From Gillisella taibaishanensis (GTDB lineage Bacteria > Pseudomonadota > Alphaproteobacteria > Rhizobiales > Rhizobiaceae), in the NCBI RefSeq assembly GCF_001938985.1, contig NZ_MKIN01000018.1, forward strand, positions 124,001 to 188,000: a stretch of 64,000 bases of DNA, in the 5' to 3' direction. A program made the position numbers and the translations under genes. The notes under the pieces were generated by a model. That model ran no database searches. It was not told where the DNA came from and saw only the letters and a list, made by a program, of their open reading frames with translations. How positions within the stretch are numbered: the stretch's first letter is position 1; the number at the start of each line of letters is the position of its first letter. Shown piece by piece: positions 8,689 through 17,618 of the stretch.

Positions 8689-10155
8689 TTATTGCAGCGC
8701 CCGTAGGCGTCTCATCAGGCCGAAAGCGATGACGACGGCCACCAGCATGACTGCAAAGCCGAACAGAAAGCTTGAGGCGACTGCCTTGCCGATCACGTCG
8801 GACGAGGCCGTGCTGGAAAATCCCGCCTGATTGGCGACCAGCCCGGCCAAGGCCGCACCCATGCCATAGCCGAAGGACTGCAGCGTCGGCAGCAGCGCCG
8901 AACTTCTGTCGCGATCCTCATCCGAGCTTGCCACAAGCACCATCTGGTTTATCGCTGCCCAGGCAAGGCCGAAGGCGGCGCCAGTCATCACAAGCGCCAG
9001 CATCAGCCCTGGCAGCGAGCCATGGGATATGGCAAGGGCAATGCCGCCGAGCCCGCAGGTCTCCATCAACACCCCCGTCATGATCAGCCATTTGCGGGCG
9101 CTGGCCGTCGAGACATGGGCGCTGGTGACGGCCACGAGGCTCCAACTGACGGCTGTGAGTGCGCCGATGGCGCTGGCGGTGAGCGGCCCCATGTTCCAGA
9201 CATGTTTCAGCGCATAGACGAGATAGACGCCACTGGCCGCCTGGCAGAGCGGCATCAGCAGGACGAGCCACAGGCCGAGCCCCACGGGGCTTGTGATAGA
9301 AAAGGCACCGCTTGGCAGGATGGGCTGCAGGCTTTGCCGATCGACTGTGGCAAACAGCAGGAAAGCGACGAACGCAAGGCCGATCATCGTGTGGCGCGCC
9401 AGGTCGAGTGTCGTCAGATTGGTGGCCAAAAGCATGACGAGACCAAAGATCAGCAGCGTTAGCCGCCCGGCTGGGACGCTGCCTGCGCCTGCCCCGAGAT
9501 CGCCATTTTCCTGCCCGGATCCGAGGGTGAGAACAGCCAGGAGCAGGAAGACCAGACCTGCTGGAATATTGATCAGGAAGGCCGCCCGCCACGAAATTGC
9601 CTCAGTCACCAGACCCGCAAGAACCGGGCCTCCAAAGGCAGAAACCGCCCAGACGGCAGCCTCTATGCCAAACACCCGCGCCATCAACCTCTGGGGGAAA
9701 AACGTCGAGATCAGCATATAGCAGAGCGCCAGCACCGCACCTTCGCTCAACCCCTGCAGCAGTCTGCCGAAGATGACGCCGCCCATGGTCCCGGCCAGAC
9801 CAGCCATCGTGCTGCCCAGGAGAAAGACGAGTGTTGCAAGAACAAGAGCAAGGCGCATGCCGAACCGCGCCTTGAACCCCGCCGTGCTCGCCCCGGCCAC
9901 GATTGAGCCGGTAAGATAAAGCGTGCTTGACCATGGCAACCATTGCGCGCCGCCAAGTTCACTGACGGCAAAGGGCAGTGCTGTTGCAGCGAGAAACGCA
10001 TTGAAAGCATGCAAGCCGATGCCAAGGCTGACCATCGCCAGCGGCGCGCGCAGGCCAGGTGCCAGCAGCTCTCCCCAGCCGGCATCATCGGACGAAGCTA
10101 CGGAGGGTTCGGGATCTGTGGGCACGTCCAGATCAACGCTTTGAATTTCGCTCAT
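8689..10155 (-). CDS. MFS transporter, probable SoxR-controlled drug exporter
   Basis: A 488-residue major facilitator superfamily transporter, predicted to lie in the inner membrane and to use the proton gradient. It has at least twelve hydrophobic helices, a cytoplasmic N-terminal tail of about 35 residues, and the motif-A-like loop GFKARFGMRLAL between helices 2 and 3. GRLLQGLSEGAVLALCY and VWAVSAFGGPVLAGLV resemble drug:H+ antiporters. It is divergent from soxR, with a SoxR-type palindrome in the shared 89-base gap, so it is likely induced by redox-active compounds (inference). The substrate is unknown. Confidence 0.88.
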   Translation of the reverse strand: MSEIQSVDLDVPTDPEPSVASSDDAGWGELLAPGLRAPLAMVSLGIGLHAFNAFLAATALPFAVSELGGAQWLPWSSTLYLTGSIVAGASTAGFKARFGMRLALVLATLVFLLGSTMAGLAGTMGGVIFGRLLQGLSEGAVLALCYMLISTFFPQRLMARVFGIEAAVWAVSAFGGPVLAGLVTEAISWRAAFLINIPAGLVFLLLAVLTLGSGQENGDLGAGAGSVPAGRLTLLIFGLVMLLATNLTTLDLARHTMIGLAFVAFLLFATVDRQSLQPILPSGAFSITSPVGLGLWLVLLMPLCQAASGVYLVYALKHVWNMGPLTASAIGALTAVSWSLVAVTSAHVSTASARKWLIMTGVLMETCGLGGIALAISHGSLPGLMLALVMTGAAFGLAWAAINQMVLVASSDEDRDRSSALLPTLQSFGYGMGAALAGLVANQAGFSSTASSDVIGKAVASSFLFGFAVMLVAVVIAFGLMRRLRALQ

Positions 10156-10207
10156 TTTTTCGTCCTCATGCTTTGCTGCTGGTCAATCGATGGCGGGGAC
10201 GCTACAA

Positions 10208-10225
10208 CCTCAACCAAAGTTGAGG
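10208..10225. promoter_or_regulatory. SoxR-type operator
   Basis: The sequence CCTCAACCAAAGTTGAGG is an 18-base imperfect palindrome (arms CCTCAAC/GTTGAGG). It closely matches the published SoxR site pattern CCTCAAG-TTAA-CTTGAGG. It sits in the gap between the divergent MFS and soxR genes, so SoxR probably controls the exporter and perhaps itself. Confidence 0.8.
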
Positions 10226-10244
10226 TAAAGAGGGAAAATCGAAG

Positions 10245-10724
10245 ATGGGCGATCTTTCTGTCGGCGAATTGGCCGGTCGCAGCGGCATTGCTGTCTCGGC
10301 GCTCCATTTCTACGAACGCAAGGGTCTGATCCGGTCTCACCGCACCGGCGGCAATCAGCGGCGCTACGACCGCGACGTGTTGCGCCGGGTAGCGATTATC
10401 CGCGCGGCGCTGGCGCTCGGTATCCCCCTCAAGGAGGTCGGTGCGCTGTTGGCGGATCTGCCGCACGGACATGTTCCCACCCGCGAAGACTGGCGGCAGA
10501 TCGGCGCGCGCTGGGCCGAAACTCTTGATCGGCGAATCGCGATGCTGACCAAACTGCGGGACGATCTGGACGGCTGTATCGGCTGCGGTTGCCTGTCGAT
10601 GACGCATTGCAGCATCTTCAATCCCCAGGATATAGCGGCAGAGCGGGGGGAGGGGGCTGTACTCCTTCATGAAACTGTTATCAATTCTGCGAGCAATCCT
10701 GCAGAATCCACAGGTTTGCCATAA
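10245..10724 (+). CDS. soxR: Redox-sensitive transcriptional activator SoxR
   Basis: SoxR is a MerR-family regulator that senses redox-cycling compounds through a [2Fe-2S] cluster. The 159-residue protein starts with a MerR helix-turn-helix (GELAGRSGIAVSALHFYERKG, then NQRRYDRDVLRRV), followed by a dimerisation helix and the cluster motif CIGCGCLSMTHC near residues 110-121, which is diagnostic for SoxR. It is divergent from an MFS exporter gene with a SoxR box between them. No soxS is seen, as expected outside enteric bacteria, where SoxR controls exporters and oxidoreductases directly. Confidence 0.95.
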   Translation: MGDLSVGELAGRSGIAVSALHFYERKGLIRSHRTGGNQRRYDRDVLRRVAIIRAALALGIPLKEVGALLADLPHGHVPTREDWRQIGARWAETLDRRIAMLTKLRDDLDGCIGCGCLSMTHCSIFNPQDIAAERGEGAVLLHETVINSASNPAESTGLP

Positions 10725-10801
10725 TTGAGCAACGCTTCGTTAACAATATTGGGCAAGATGAAGGCGTTGCACAATTTCCTGCCTCATTTTGGGGCTACTG
10801 C

Positions 10802-10819
10802 CGACGCGTCCTCGCGTCG
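10802..10819. other. Perfect hairpin between soxR and carboxypeptidase gene
   Basis: CGACGCG-TCCT-CGCGTCG forms a perfect 7-bp stem with a four-base loop. No T-run follows on either strand, so it is not a standard terminator. It lies about 97 bases upstream of the carboxypeptidase start and may form part of its 5' leader. Confidence 0.5.
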
Positions 10820-10915
10820 ACAGGTGAAGTCTTCGAGGACGTTTTCGTGAATTTGCCCGTGAATTTGCCGCGTGACCGGCATCTGAACTTGCATTGTAAC
10901 CAGTATGGAGGCCGA

Positions 10916-12259
10916 ATGAGCAGGATCCTGATCGCGCTTGCGTTATTTGTGACGATCAGCATGACGGCAAACTCGGCTTTTGCAGGCAGCGCCCAGCTTC
11001 TTCTGGATGCGCGCAGCGGCAGGGTCATCGCTTCGGAAAATCCGGACGCCCCGAATCATCCGGCGTCGCTGACCAAGATGATGACCATCTACATGACCTT
11101 CGACGCGATCCGTCGTGGCACGCTCAGCTGGGACAGCCCTGTTCCCTTTTCCAAATATGCCTCGTCGCGCCCACCGACCAAGCTGCGCCTGAAGCCCGGC
11201 GAACAGATCACCGTGCGCGAAGCCGTGCTGGGCATGGTCACGCTGTCGGCCAATGATGCCGCCGCCGCCATTGCGGAAAAGATCGGTGGCACCGAGCAGA
11301 ATTTCGCGGCGATGATGACCGCCAAGGCCCGCCAGCTCGGCATGCCTAACACGACATTCGTCAATGCCTCGGGCCTGCCCGACGACCGCCAGATCACCAC
11401 GGCGCGTGACATGTCGACCCTCGGCGTTGCCCTGCTGCGCGACTTCCCGCGCGACTACCAGCTGTTTTCCACCCGTAGCTTTGCCTTTCGTGGCCGCACC
11501 ATCAATGGCCACAACAATCTCATGTACCGGTTCAAGGGCATGGACGGCATCAAGACCGGCTATACCGACGCCTCCGGCTATAATCTCGTCAGCGCCGTCG
11601 CCGATGGAAAGCGCCGCGTGATCGGCGTGATCATGGGCGGTCGCAGCGGCGCCAGCCGTGACAATCTGATGGCGCAACTGATCACCAGAAATATCGGCAA
11701 GGCCTCCGACGGCAATTCGCTGATCGCCAGCGCTGCTCCGACGGCCCCGATCGTCGTTGCCGAAACCACCGGCAGCATTCCGCTGCCGACCGACCGCAGC
11801 GAGCCGCTTGGCCGCAGCAGTGCACCGGGTGCCAAGGTTCCCGGCCAGGTCGACACCGCCAGCGCTTCGCCCGACGTGCCAGTGCTCGGCGCTCGCTTCG
11901 GCAATGCCTATGCCGGCGGCGGCGCAAACAATGCGGCTGCTGCTACCGAAGCCCTGATTGCGGGCGCCCATCCCCGGCCATTGAAGCCAATTCCGTTGCA
12001 TCGCGATGGAACCTGGCAGATCCAGATCGCTGCCGCTGCCAGCGCCGAGGAAGCCATGAGCCTGTTGCAAATGGTGCGCGACAAGATCGGCGGCCCCCTG
12101 GCTGACCGCGACATCTATACCGAAGCCGTCACCCGCAATGGCTCGACCGTCTACCGCGCTCGCTTCACCGGCTTTCCGAGCAAGGACGATGCACAGAATG
12201 CCTGCGAACGCTTGGTCAAAAGCAGCTATGACTGCGTCCTGATGCCCGCCCGCAGCTAA
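10916..12259 (+). CDS. D-alanyl-D-alanine carboxypeptidase (S11, PBP5/6-like) with SPOR domain
   Basis: This penicillin-binding protein should trim the terminal D-alanine from peptidoglycan pentapeptides in the periplasm. The 447-residue protein has a signal peptide (1-23, ending SAFAG), and the three S11 catalytic motifs: SxxK in HPASLTKMM, SxN in LSANDAAAA, and KTG in DGIKTGYTDASG. A proline/alanine-rich linker (about 275-360) leads to a C-terminal SPOR domain (about 370-447, starting WQIQIAAAAS), which binds denuded glycan and targets proteins to the division septum. The ATG at 10916 follows TATGGAGG; a longer frame from 10847 is less likely. It is a single gene followed by a terminator. 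Confidence 0.93.
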   Translation: MSRILIALALFVTISMTANSAFAGSAQLLLDARSGRVIASENPDAPNHPASLTKMMTIYMTFDAIRRGTLSWDSPVPFSKYASSRPPTKLRLKPGEQITVREAVLGMVTLSANDAAAAIAEKIGGTEQNFAAMMTAKARQLGMPNTTFVNASGLPDDRQITTARDMSTLGVALLRDFPRDYQLFSTRSFAFRGRTINGHNNLMYRFKGMDGIKTGYTDASGYNLVSAVADGKRRVIGVIMGGRSGASRDNLMAQLITRNIGKASDGNSLIASAAPTAPIVVAETTGSIPLPTDRSEPLGRSSAPGAKVPGQVDTASASPDVPVLGARFGNAYAGGGANNAAAATEALIAGAHPRPLKPIPLHRDGTWQIQIAAAASAEEAMSLLQMVRDKIGGPLADRDIYTEAVTRNGSTVYRARFTGFPSKDDAQNACERLVKSSYDCVLMPARS

Positions 12260-12305
12260 GTGTTCCTGGCCGAACTGGCCTGGGATTTAATAACTATCAT
12301 ATCTC

Positions 12306-12341
12306 ACGCCGTTCCTCGAAAGAGGGGCGGCGTTTTGTTTT
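12306..12341 (+). terminator. Rho-independent terminator after the carboxypeptidase gene
   Basis: ACGCCG-TTCCTC-GAAA-GAGGGG-CGGCGT folds into a 12-bp stem (two G-U pairs) with a GAAA tetraloop, followed by TTTGTTTT. It begins about 47 bases after the upstream stop codon. Confidence 0.85.
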
Positions 12342-12506
12342 ATACGGTCCGGCGAACGTCCGTATGGTCACGGTGCCTCAGTCCTCTATCTTTCTCGCCT
12401 GCAAACCCGATGGCCGGATTCTCATGTCTATGCTCGTGATCTCTTGTTTCCGTCTGGACAATCTTGCCAATTCGGGCGACAAAGTCAAGAACAAAAGGAG
12501 AACTCT

Positions 12507-12827
12507 ATGTTTTCAAAATTGATGGAGCAGTTCGAGGCCGCATCGGCCGTCTACGCTAACGCAAACGGCATCACGCGCGACCCTGACTGGTTCCTGCTGA
12601 AGCTGATCGAAGAGGCGGGAGAGGTGACGCAGGCAGCCAATCGGTTGAGCGGCCGAAGCCGGGCCAAGGGGATGGGCGAGGCGGAGCGCCGGCAGCTGCT
12701 TGCCGACGAAACCGCCGATCTTCTCGGCCATGTCCTGCTGTTTGCCCGGCATCACAGCCTGGACCTGGAGGAGGCGATTGCCCGCAAGTGGCGGTTCGAT
12801 CCCCGAAAAGTCACAGCCGATCCTTGA
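12507..12827 (+). CDS. MazG-like nucleoside triphosphate pyrophosphohydrolase
   Basis: A 106-residue all-alpha NTP pyrophosphohydrolase-like protein of the MazG/HisE/dCTPase superfamily, which splits nucleoside triphosphates to monophosphate and pyrophosphate. The metal-binding motif ExxE-12-28-ExxD is visible as LIEEAGE and, further on, DETADLLGH. It is a single-domain form, shorter than E. coli MazG. The ATG at 12507 follows AAAAGGAG by seven bases. Substrate (a damaged nucleotide, dNTP, or phosphoribosyl-ATP-like compound) cannot be told. It stands alone and converges on the DUF3431 gene. Confidence 0.8.
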   Translation: MFSKLMEQFEAASAVYANANGITRDPDWFLLKLIEEAGEVTQAANRLSGRSRAKGMGEAERRQLLADETADLLGHVLLFARHHSLDLEEAIARKWRFDPRKVTADP

Positions 12828-12873
12828 GACGGACCGGCTGCGGTAAAATCATTGCGACGTATGTCTGCTTGGT

Positions 12874-13656
12874 TTACGGCCGGCGAAGCGTAAAGGGCTC
12901 ACCGAAGAAATGCAGCCACATGCGCTCCAGGATATAGCCATGGGCAGCGATCGGCGTCGTGGCGAAGTCGTAGAGCCGGGCATAGGTATCGGGTGACACG
13001 GAGGCGACAAGATCGTTGCGCACCGCGAAGATCGCACCATAGGAGAAGGTGCCCAGCATGTGCTGTTCGGCTTCCTCGGCGTAAGTATCAAGCCGTACGC
13101 GCCGCAGGAGGTGTGCTGCGATATTGCAGTGATCCGGCAGCCCGCCGCTGACGATGCGGTAGACCGTGCCCATGCCCATCGCGCCAGGATCGATAAAGTC
13201 GATCGGTCCCCAGGTATTGAGCGAGAAGAATTCGGGGCGCACCCGCGGGCGGCCCTTCAGCTGTGGCTTGTACTGGTCCAGGAACAGCTGCGGCGGCGTA
13301 TTTTTGTCTTCGAGCCATTGCCAGGACAGCGGCTGAATTTTTTTCCAGTCGATCCAGTCGTGGAGAAGGTGGATGAAGTCAGGGCTGTGACTGAAGGGAT
13401 CGCCTTGCGAAAACACAGTAAAACTGTGGTCGCGCTGGCGCTGGTTCATCATGTGGTAGAGATAGGTCTCTGACTCTCGTCCGACATTCGGGCGTGCGAT
13501 GATGTGGTTGGCGCGCTCCAGCACCGCCGGCGAGGTGATCTCGTCGCCCTTGTTGTAGATAAAAATCTCAAACTGGCTGGGGATCTGGACGATCCAGTCC
13601 AAGTCTTCCTGGTAGCGGGCAAGAACGACGGTGTGCACAGATTGAACTCCTGGCAA
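12874..13656 (-). CDS. DUF3431 family protein
   Basis: A 260-residue protein with the look of the DUF3431 family, which is known mostly from fungi and scattered bacteria and has no established function. Family-type segments are VVLARYQEDLDWI at the start, FIYNKGD, NVGRESETYLYHM and VFSQGDPFSHSPDF. The order resembles a nucleotide-sugar-independent glycosyltransferase-like fold, but that is only a guess. There is no signal peptide or membrane helix. It is an isolated gene between a MazG-like gene and an HAD phosphatase and may be a recent acquisition. Confidence 0.7.
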   Translation of the reverse strand: MPGVQSVHTVVLARYQEDLDWIVQIPSQFEIFIYNKGDEITSPAVLERANHIIARPNVGRESETYLYHMMNQRQRDHSFTVFSQGDPFSHSPDFIHLLHDWIDWKKIQPLSWQWLEDKNTPPQLFLDQYKPQLKGRPRVRPEFFSLNTWGPIDFIDPGAMGMGTVYRIVSGGLPDHCNIAAHLLRRVRLDTYAEEAEQHMLGTFSYGAIFAVRNDLVASVSPDTYARLYDFATTPIAAHGYILERMWLHFFGEPFTLRRP

Positions 13657-13890
13657 GAGAAAAGCCGTAATCGCACCGCGCGAAAGCCCGATGCTATTGC
13701 CAGTTGTCTAAAGTGAGAAGCTTGTCTGTGGCTTGAAGATTTTCGGCTCCAAAAAGACAGTTGCAAAGTATCGCCCAGAGCTATCAAGCAGTTACGCTTC
13801 GCGAGGTTGCCGCAATCAATGCCGTTAGACAGTTGCGACAGCAAAGTCTCTCGGATCGGCGCAAACGTCTTGCCAATATCCGTGCAAGAC

Positions 13891-14559
13891 TTACGAAAAG
13901 AACGCCTGACATTGATGCAGATCGTCGATGACAAGCGTTGCAATCGAGCGGATCTCATCGTTCGGCGGTAGGAGATCGGGCACCATGACGGCCATCATGC
14001 CGGCACCTGCGGCCGAGCGGATGCCATTGTGGGAATCTTCCAGGGCCAGACAGTCGGCAGGATCGATACCGAGCCGTCTAGCGGCCAGAAGATAGGGGTC
14101 CGGCGCCGGCTTGCCGTTGACATAGTCGCCCTTGGCAATCACCTCATGGAAGCGCTCGCGGATGCCAAAGCCGGCAAGATGATCCTCGACTTGCGAATGA
14201 TCTGACGAGGTGCAGATGGCGCGAGGGATATTGTGGGCATCGAGCGTGTCGAGCAGGGCCACGACACCCGTCTTCAGCTTCAGCTCCAGCGCGATCAGCA
14301 GGTCGAAATGCTCGAGCCAGACCTTGCGGAAGGCGTCCGTGTCGAAATCCTGGCCATAATGATCCTTCAGCAGCCCGACAATCCCGTCCCAGGGCCTGCC
14401 CAGCATGCCTTCATAGACCGAGGGGCCGACCACAAGCCCCGCCGCAACGCCGGCGGAAATCACCGACTTGCGATAGAGGATCTCGCTGTCGAGAATGATT
14501 CCGTCCATGTCGAAGACAACGGCTTTGGGTCGGCGGGGAAGCATGAGCATCTGGTCCAT
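13891..14559 (-). CDS. HAD-superfamily hydrolase (beta-phosphoglucomutase/phosphatase-like)
   Basis: A 222-residue haloacid-dehalogenase phosphatase of subfamily I with an alpha-helical cap. The nucleophile motif is VVFDMDGIILDSE (DxD) near residue 15; motif II is in ICTSSDHSQ; motif III Lys is in GKPAPDPYLLAA; motif IV is in LALEDSHNGIRSA. These match phosphosugar phosphatases or mutases of the YcjU/PgmB type. The true substrate is unknown. It is a single minus-strand gene ending before a 234-base gap. Confidence 0.88.
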   Translation of the reverse strand: MDQMLMLPRRPKAVVFDMDGIILDSEILYRKSVISAGVAAGLVVGPSVYEGMLGRPWDGIVGLLKDHYGQDFDTDAFRKVWLEHFDLLIALELKLKTGVVALLDTLDAHNIPRAICTSSDHSQVEDHLAGFGIRERFHEVIAKGDYVNGKPAPDPYLLAARRLGIDPADCLALEDSHNGIRSAAGAGMMAVMVPDLLPPNDEIRSIATLVIDDLHQCQAFFS

Positions 14560-14630
14560 TTCTTATGTCGTCTCAATTACAGGAACTTCGCCAGTCCTGG
14601 CGCAGATGCTGAGGGAAAACATCCGCAGCC

Positions 14631-15557
14631 TCATGCGGATCCCACCGGCCGTGCGCCAAGATCCTCGAAGAGGCGCAACAGATAACCATCGGGATCGGCC
14701 ACGACAAATTGCCGGTTGCCGAGCTCCATACCATCCTTGCGATACCATTTTTCTTCGAGCGGCAGATAAAGCGCAATGCCAGCTTCCGCAAGCCGCTGCA
14801 GAATAGCGTCGACATCCTCGACGAGGATCTGGACATTCAACCCGCGCCCGAACGGTCGTTCCATTGCTGCGCCTGCGATCTCGAATGTGCGGCCAATACC
14901 GATCTGGTCGATCATAAGTTCGGCGCTGCCCAATGTCAGATAGCTGAAGCCTTCTTCGGGCCGCTCATAGGCAATGGAGAAACCGAGCAGCCACGTATAG
15001 AAAGCCCGGCTTATCTGCCAATCGGTCACAGCGAATTCCGGAACAAGCGCAACGTCCTTTGTGACGTGGGCGCGCGTAACGCTTTGAATGAACCGGCCCT
15101 TCGCCTGGGTATATCTATCCCCGTCCTGAGGATAAAGCGCGGCCAATTCCTGCTTTAGCAAGCCGTAGGCGAAAGAGAGATCCGCGTTCTGCCGCAAGGC
15201 ATTGCGAAACGCGATACGGTCAGCGTGAGTTTGGCTCCCTTTAGGGCAAAGATAAACCCGCCTGCCTGGATTGCCGCGCATGACAAAGGCAAACACGCCG
15301 TCGCCATGGCGCGACCCGCGCGGCGTGTAGCCGGCGCTTTCTAGCAGAGCAGCCATCCCAGTGATGTCAACGCCCTCTGGAAGGGTTATGTCGATATCGA
15401 TAAGCGGCTTGGCATTGAGGCCCGCAACAGCAGTGCTTCCCACATGCTCCACCGCCGAGACTGGAAGCCCGAGAAGCTGGCACAGCTCATCTGCGGCCTT
15501 TTCGAAATGACGAGGCCAGGCTGTATCATAGCCTTCGAGCAGCACCGGCGTCGGCAT
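14631..15557 (-). CDS. GrpB-family nucleotidyltransferase fused to a VOC (glyoxalase/bleomycin-resistance) domain
   Basis: A 308-residue protein made of two domains usually found apart. Residues 1-165 match the GrpB/UPF0157 nucleotidyltransferase-like family, with VEHVGSTAVAGLNAKPLIDIDI carrying the Gly-Ser and Asp-x-Asp signature and FRNALRQNADLSFAYGLLK near its end. Residues 170-308 match a bleomycin-resistance/VOC domain: VPEFAVTDWQISRAFYTWLLGF, ELMIDQIG, LNVQILVEDVD, and FVVADPDGYLLRLFEDLG. The frame is continuous with no sign of frameshift. It starts six bases after the tldD stop on the same strand and is probably co-transcribed. Function is unknown; the fusion suggests a modifying or binding role in resistance (inference). 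Confidence 0.82.
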   Translation of the reverse strand: MPTPVLLEGYDTAWPRHFEKAADELCQLLGLPVSAVEHVGSTAVAGLNAKPLIDIDITLPEGVDITGMAALLESAGYTPRGSRHGDGVFAFVMRGNPGRRVYLCPKGSQTHADRIAFRNALRQNADLSFAYGLLKQELAALYPQDGDRYTQAKGRFIQSVTRAHVTKDVALVPEFAVTDWQISRAFYTWLLGFSIAYERPEEGFSYLTLGSAELMIDQIGIGRTFEIAGAAMERPFGRGLNVQILVEDVDAILQRLAEAGIALYLPLEEKWYRKDGMELGNRQFVVADPDGYLLRLFEDLGARPVGSA

Positions 15558-15563
15558 ATCGCA

Positions 15564-16979
15564 TCAAGTCCGCGTACCGCCGACAGTCACCTGGTCCATC
15601 CGCAGATGCGGTTGGCCGACACCGACCGGGACCCATTGGCCGGCCTTGCCGCAATTGCCGATGCCGGTGTCGAGCTTCATGTCGTTGCCGATCATCGACA
15701 CGCGCTTCATGGCCTCGGGGCCGTTGCCGATCAGCATGGCGCCCTTGACCGGCGCGCCGATCTTGCCGTCCTCGATCATGTAGGCCTCGGTGCAGCCGAA
15801 CACGAATTTGCCCGAGGTGATATCCACCTGACCGCCGCCGAAGGAGACGGCATAGATGCCGCGCTTCACCGAAGCGATGATTTCCTCGGGGCTTTTGTCG
15901 CCCGAGAGCATATAGGTATTGGTCATGCGCGGCATCGGCTGGTGGGCATAGCCCTGGCGCCTGCCATTGCCTGTTGGTGCCATGCCCATCAGCCGGGCAT
16001 TCTGTCGGTCCTGCATATAGCCGACCAGTTTGCCGTTTTCGATCAGCACGTTATAGGCGGATGGCGTGCCTTCGTCATCGACGGTGATCGAGCCTCGGCG
16101 GTTGTTGATCGTGCCGTCGTCGACTACGGTCACGCCGGGCGCTGCGACCATTTCGCCGAGCAGGCCGGCAAAGGCCGAGGTCTTCTTACGGTTGAAATCG
16201 CCTTCCAGCCCATGGCCGACGGCCTCATGCAGCATCACGCCCGGCCAGCCATTGCCGAGCACCACGTCCATGCTGCCCGCCGGCGCTTCAATGGCTTCCA
16301 GATTGACCAGCGCCTGCCGCAGTGCCTCGTCGGCGCCTGCCTTCCAGCTGTCTTCGCTGAGAAAATCGGTAAATGACATCCGCCCGCCGACACCAAAGGA
16401 GCCGGACTCCTGGCGTTCGCCCTGGCCGGTGATCACGGATATATTCATGCGGGTCATCGGCCGCACGTCGCGCACGCGGTGACCATCGGCGCGCAGGATT
16501 TCCACGACCTGCCAGCTGGCGGCGATCGACGCGGAAACCTGCCGCACTTTGGCGTCCTTGGCGCGCAGATAGGCGTCGATCTCAGACAGCAACGTCACTT
16601 TTTCTTCAAAGCTCGGGCTGCCGATAGGGTTGTCGTCGCCGTAAAGCTTGGCATTGGTGCGCTGCGGCGCGCTGGCATAGGAGCCGCTATAGCCATGGGT
16701 GACGGCCTTGACGGCATCGGCAGCGCGGTTGAGGGCGGCGAGTGACAATTCGCCGGAATGGGCATAGCCGACAGCCTCGCCGGCCACGGCGCGCAGGCCA
16801 AAACCCTGGTCGGTGTTGAAACTGCCGCCCTTCAGGCGGCCATTGTCGAAGGCCAGTGATTCGGCCTGGGCATGTTCGATATAAAGCTCGCCATCGTCGG
16901 AGCCGGCCAGCGCCTCAGCCACGGCTTTCGACAGGGTGCGCTCGTCGCAATCGAACAGGCTGCTGAGATCTGATGTCAT
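15564..16979 (-). CDS. tldD: Metalloprotease TldD
   Basis: TldD works with TldE/PmbA as a zinc protease that processes modified peptides and unfolded polypeptides in the cytoplasm. The 471-residue protein has normal length. The zinc-binding HExxxH motif is in MLHEAVGHGLEGDFNRK; GSFGVGGRMSFTDFL and the C-terminal KAGQWVPVGVGQPHLRMDQV are typical of the family. The ATG at 16979 follows AGGAGAAACCG. The partner gene is not in this window. The GrpB-VOC fusion gene follows at once. Confidence 0.95.
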   Translation of the reverse strand: MTSDLSSLFDCDERTLSKAVAEALAGSDDGELYIEHAQAESLAFDNGRLKGGSFNTDQGFGLRAVAGEAVGYAHSGELSLAALNRAADAVKAVTHGYSGSYASAPQRTNAKLYGDDNPIGSPSFEEKVTLLSEIDAYLRAKDAKVRQVSASIAASWQVVEILRADGHRVRDVRPMTRMNISVITGQGERQESGSFGVGGRMSFTDFLSEDSWKAGADEALRQALVNLEAIEAPAGSMDVVLGNGWPGVMLHEAVGHGLEGDFNRKKTSAFAGLLGEMVAAPGVTVVDDGTINNRRGSITVDDEGTPSAYNVLIENGKLVGYMQDRQNARLMGMAPTGNGRRQGYAHQPMPRMTNTYMLSGDKSPEEIIASVKRGIYAVSFGGGQVDITSGKFVFGCTEAYMIEDGKIGAPVKGAMLIGNGPEAMKRVSMIGNDMKLDTGIGNCGKAGQWVPVGVGQPHLRMDQVTVGGTRT

Positions 16980-17078
16980 CGGTTTCTCCTTGGACGTGGC
17001 CAGGATCATGTAATCGGGCGCGGTCGATGGAACAAGGGGAGCAGCTATTGCCGTGAGGCCGAGCCGTCCCCCAAGCCA

Positions 17079-17618
17079 TCAGGGCAGGGCGTCATAGCCC
17101 TCGGCAAAGCCGTTCAGCTCGACGGGGATGCCGACCCGGTCCTGATCGGAGGACTCGCGCACGGCAAAGACGGCGCTTTTGCCCGAGCGCAGCACCTTCA
17201 TCAGCTGATCGTCGATTTCGACTTCCACATAGCAGCCCTCGGCAAAGCAGCGGGTGAAGAAAGCGCGGCCGACATTGTTGTTATCGACGTAAAGCTCCAT
17301 CCCGTCCTTGAGGAGAACGCCGAGCGGCGCCAGGATGCGCAGAATACGAGCCTTGCGATCGGCGGTTTTCAGCACGACGACCGATAGCCCGACTTCGGGA
17401 CGGTCCTCGGCGATCACGTTCTGCATCAGGGCGCATTGCTCCTGCGACGTGCCGGCTGGCGTATCGCAAATGATCGACCAGGCGCCGTGATTGGACCGCA
17501 CCGTGCCGGGCTGCGGCTGCTGTGCCAAGGCCGTGCCTGCCTGCAATGCTGTTGCAAACCCTGCCGCAACGAGCCCCGCCGCGACAAACCGAGCCCGCAA
17601 CATTCTCTGGAAACCCAT
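17079..17618 (-). CDS. Invasion-associated locus B (IalB) family protein
   Basis: A 179-residue exported protein of the IalB family, named for a Bartonella invasion factor but widespread in free-living rhizobia, where its role is unclear. A signal peptide (about 1-33, ending TALAQ) precedes the mature domain. Typical features are HGAWSIICDTPAGTSQEQCALMQ, with two cysteines likely paired, LLKDGMELYVD, and FTRCFAEGCYVEVEID with a second cysteine pair. The start at 17618 follows AGAGG; the frame continues upstream to 17684. It is 99 bases upstream of tldD on the same strand and could be transcribed with it. Confidence 0.88.
   Translation of the reverse strand: MGFQRMLRARFVAAGLVAAGFATALQAGTALAQQPQPGTVRSNHGAWSIICDTPAGTSQEQCALMQNVIAEDRPEVGLSVVVLKTADRKARILRILAPLGVLLKDGMELYVDNNNVGRAFFTRCFAEGCYVEVEIDDQLMKVLRSGKSAVFAVRESSDQDRVGIPVELNGFAEGYDALP

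Noticed and set aside
8689..10155. Possible link of the SoxR-adjacent MFS with the second MFS at 28702
   Set aside because: The two differ in length, partner genes and motifs; one is a lone exporter with SoxR, the other an EmrB-type pump with an adaptor.
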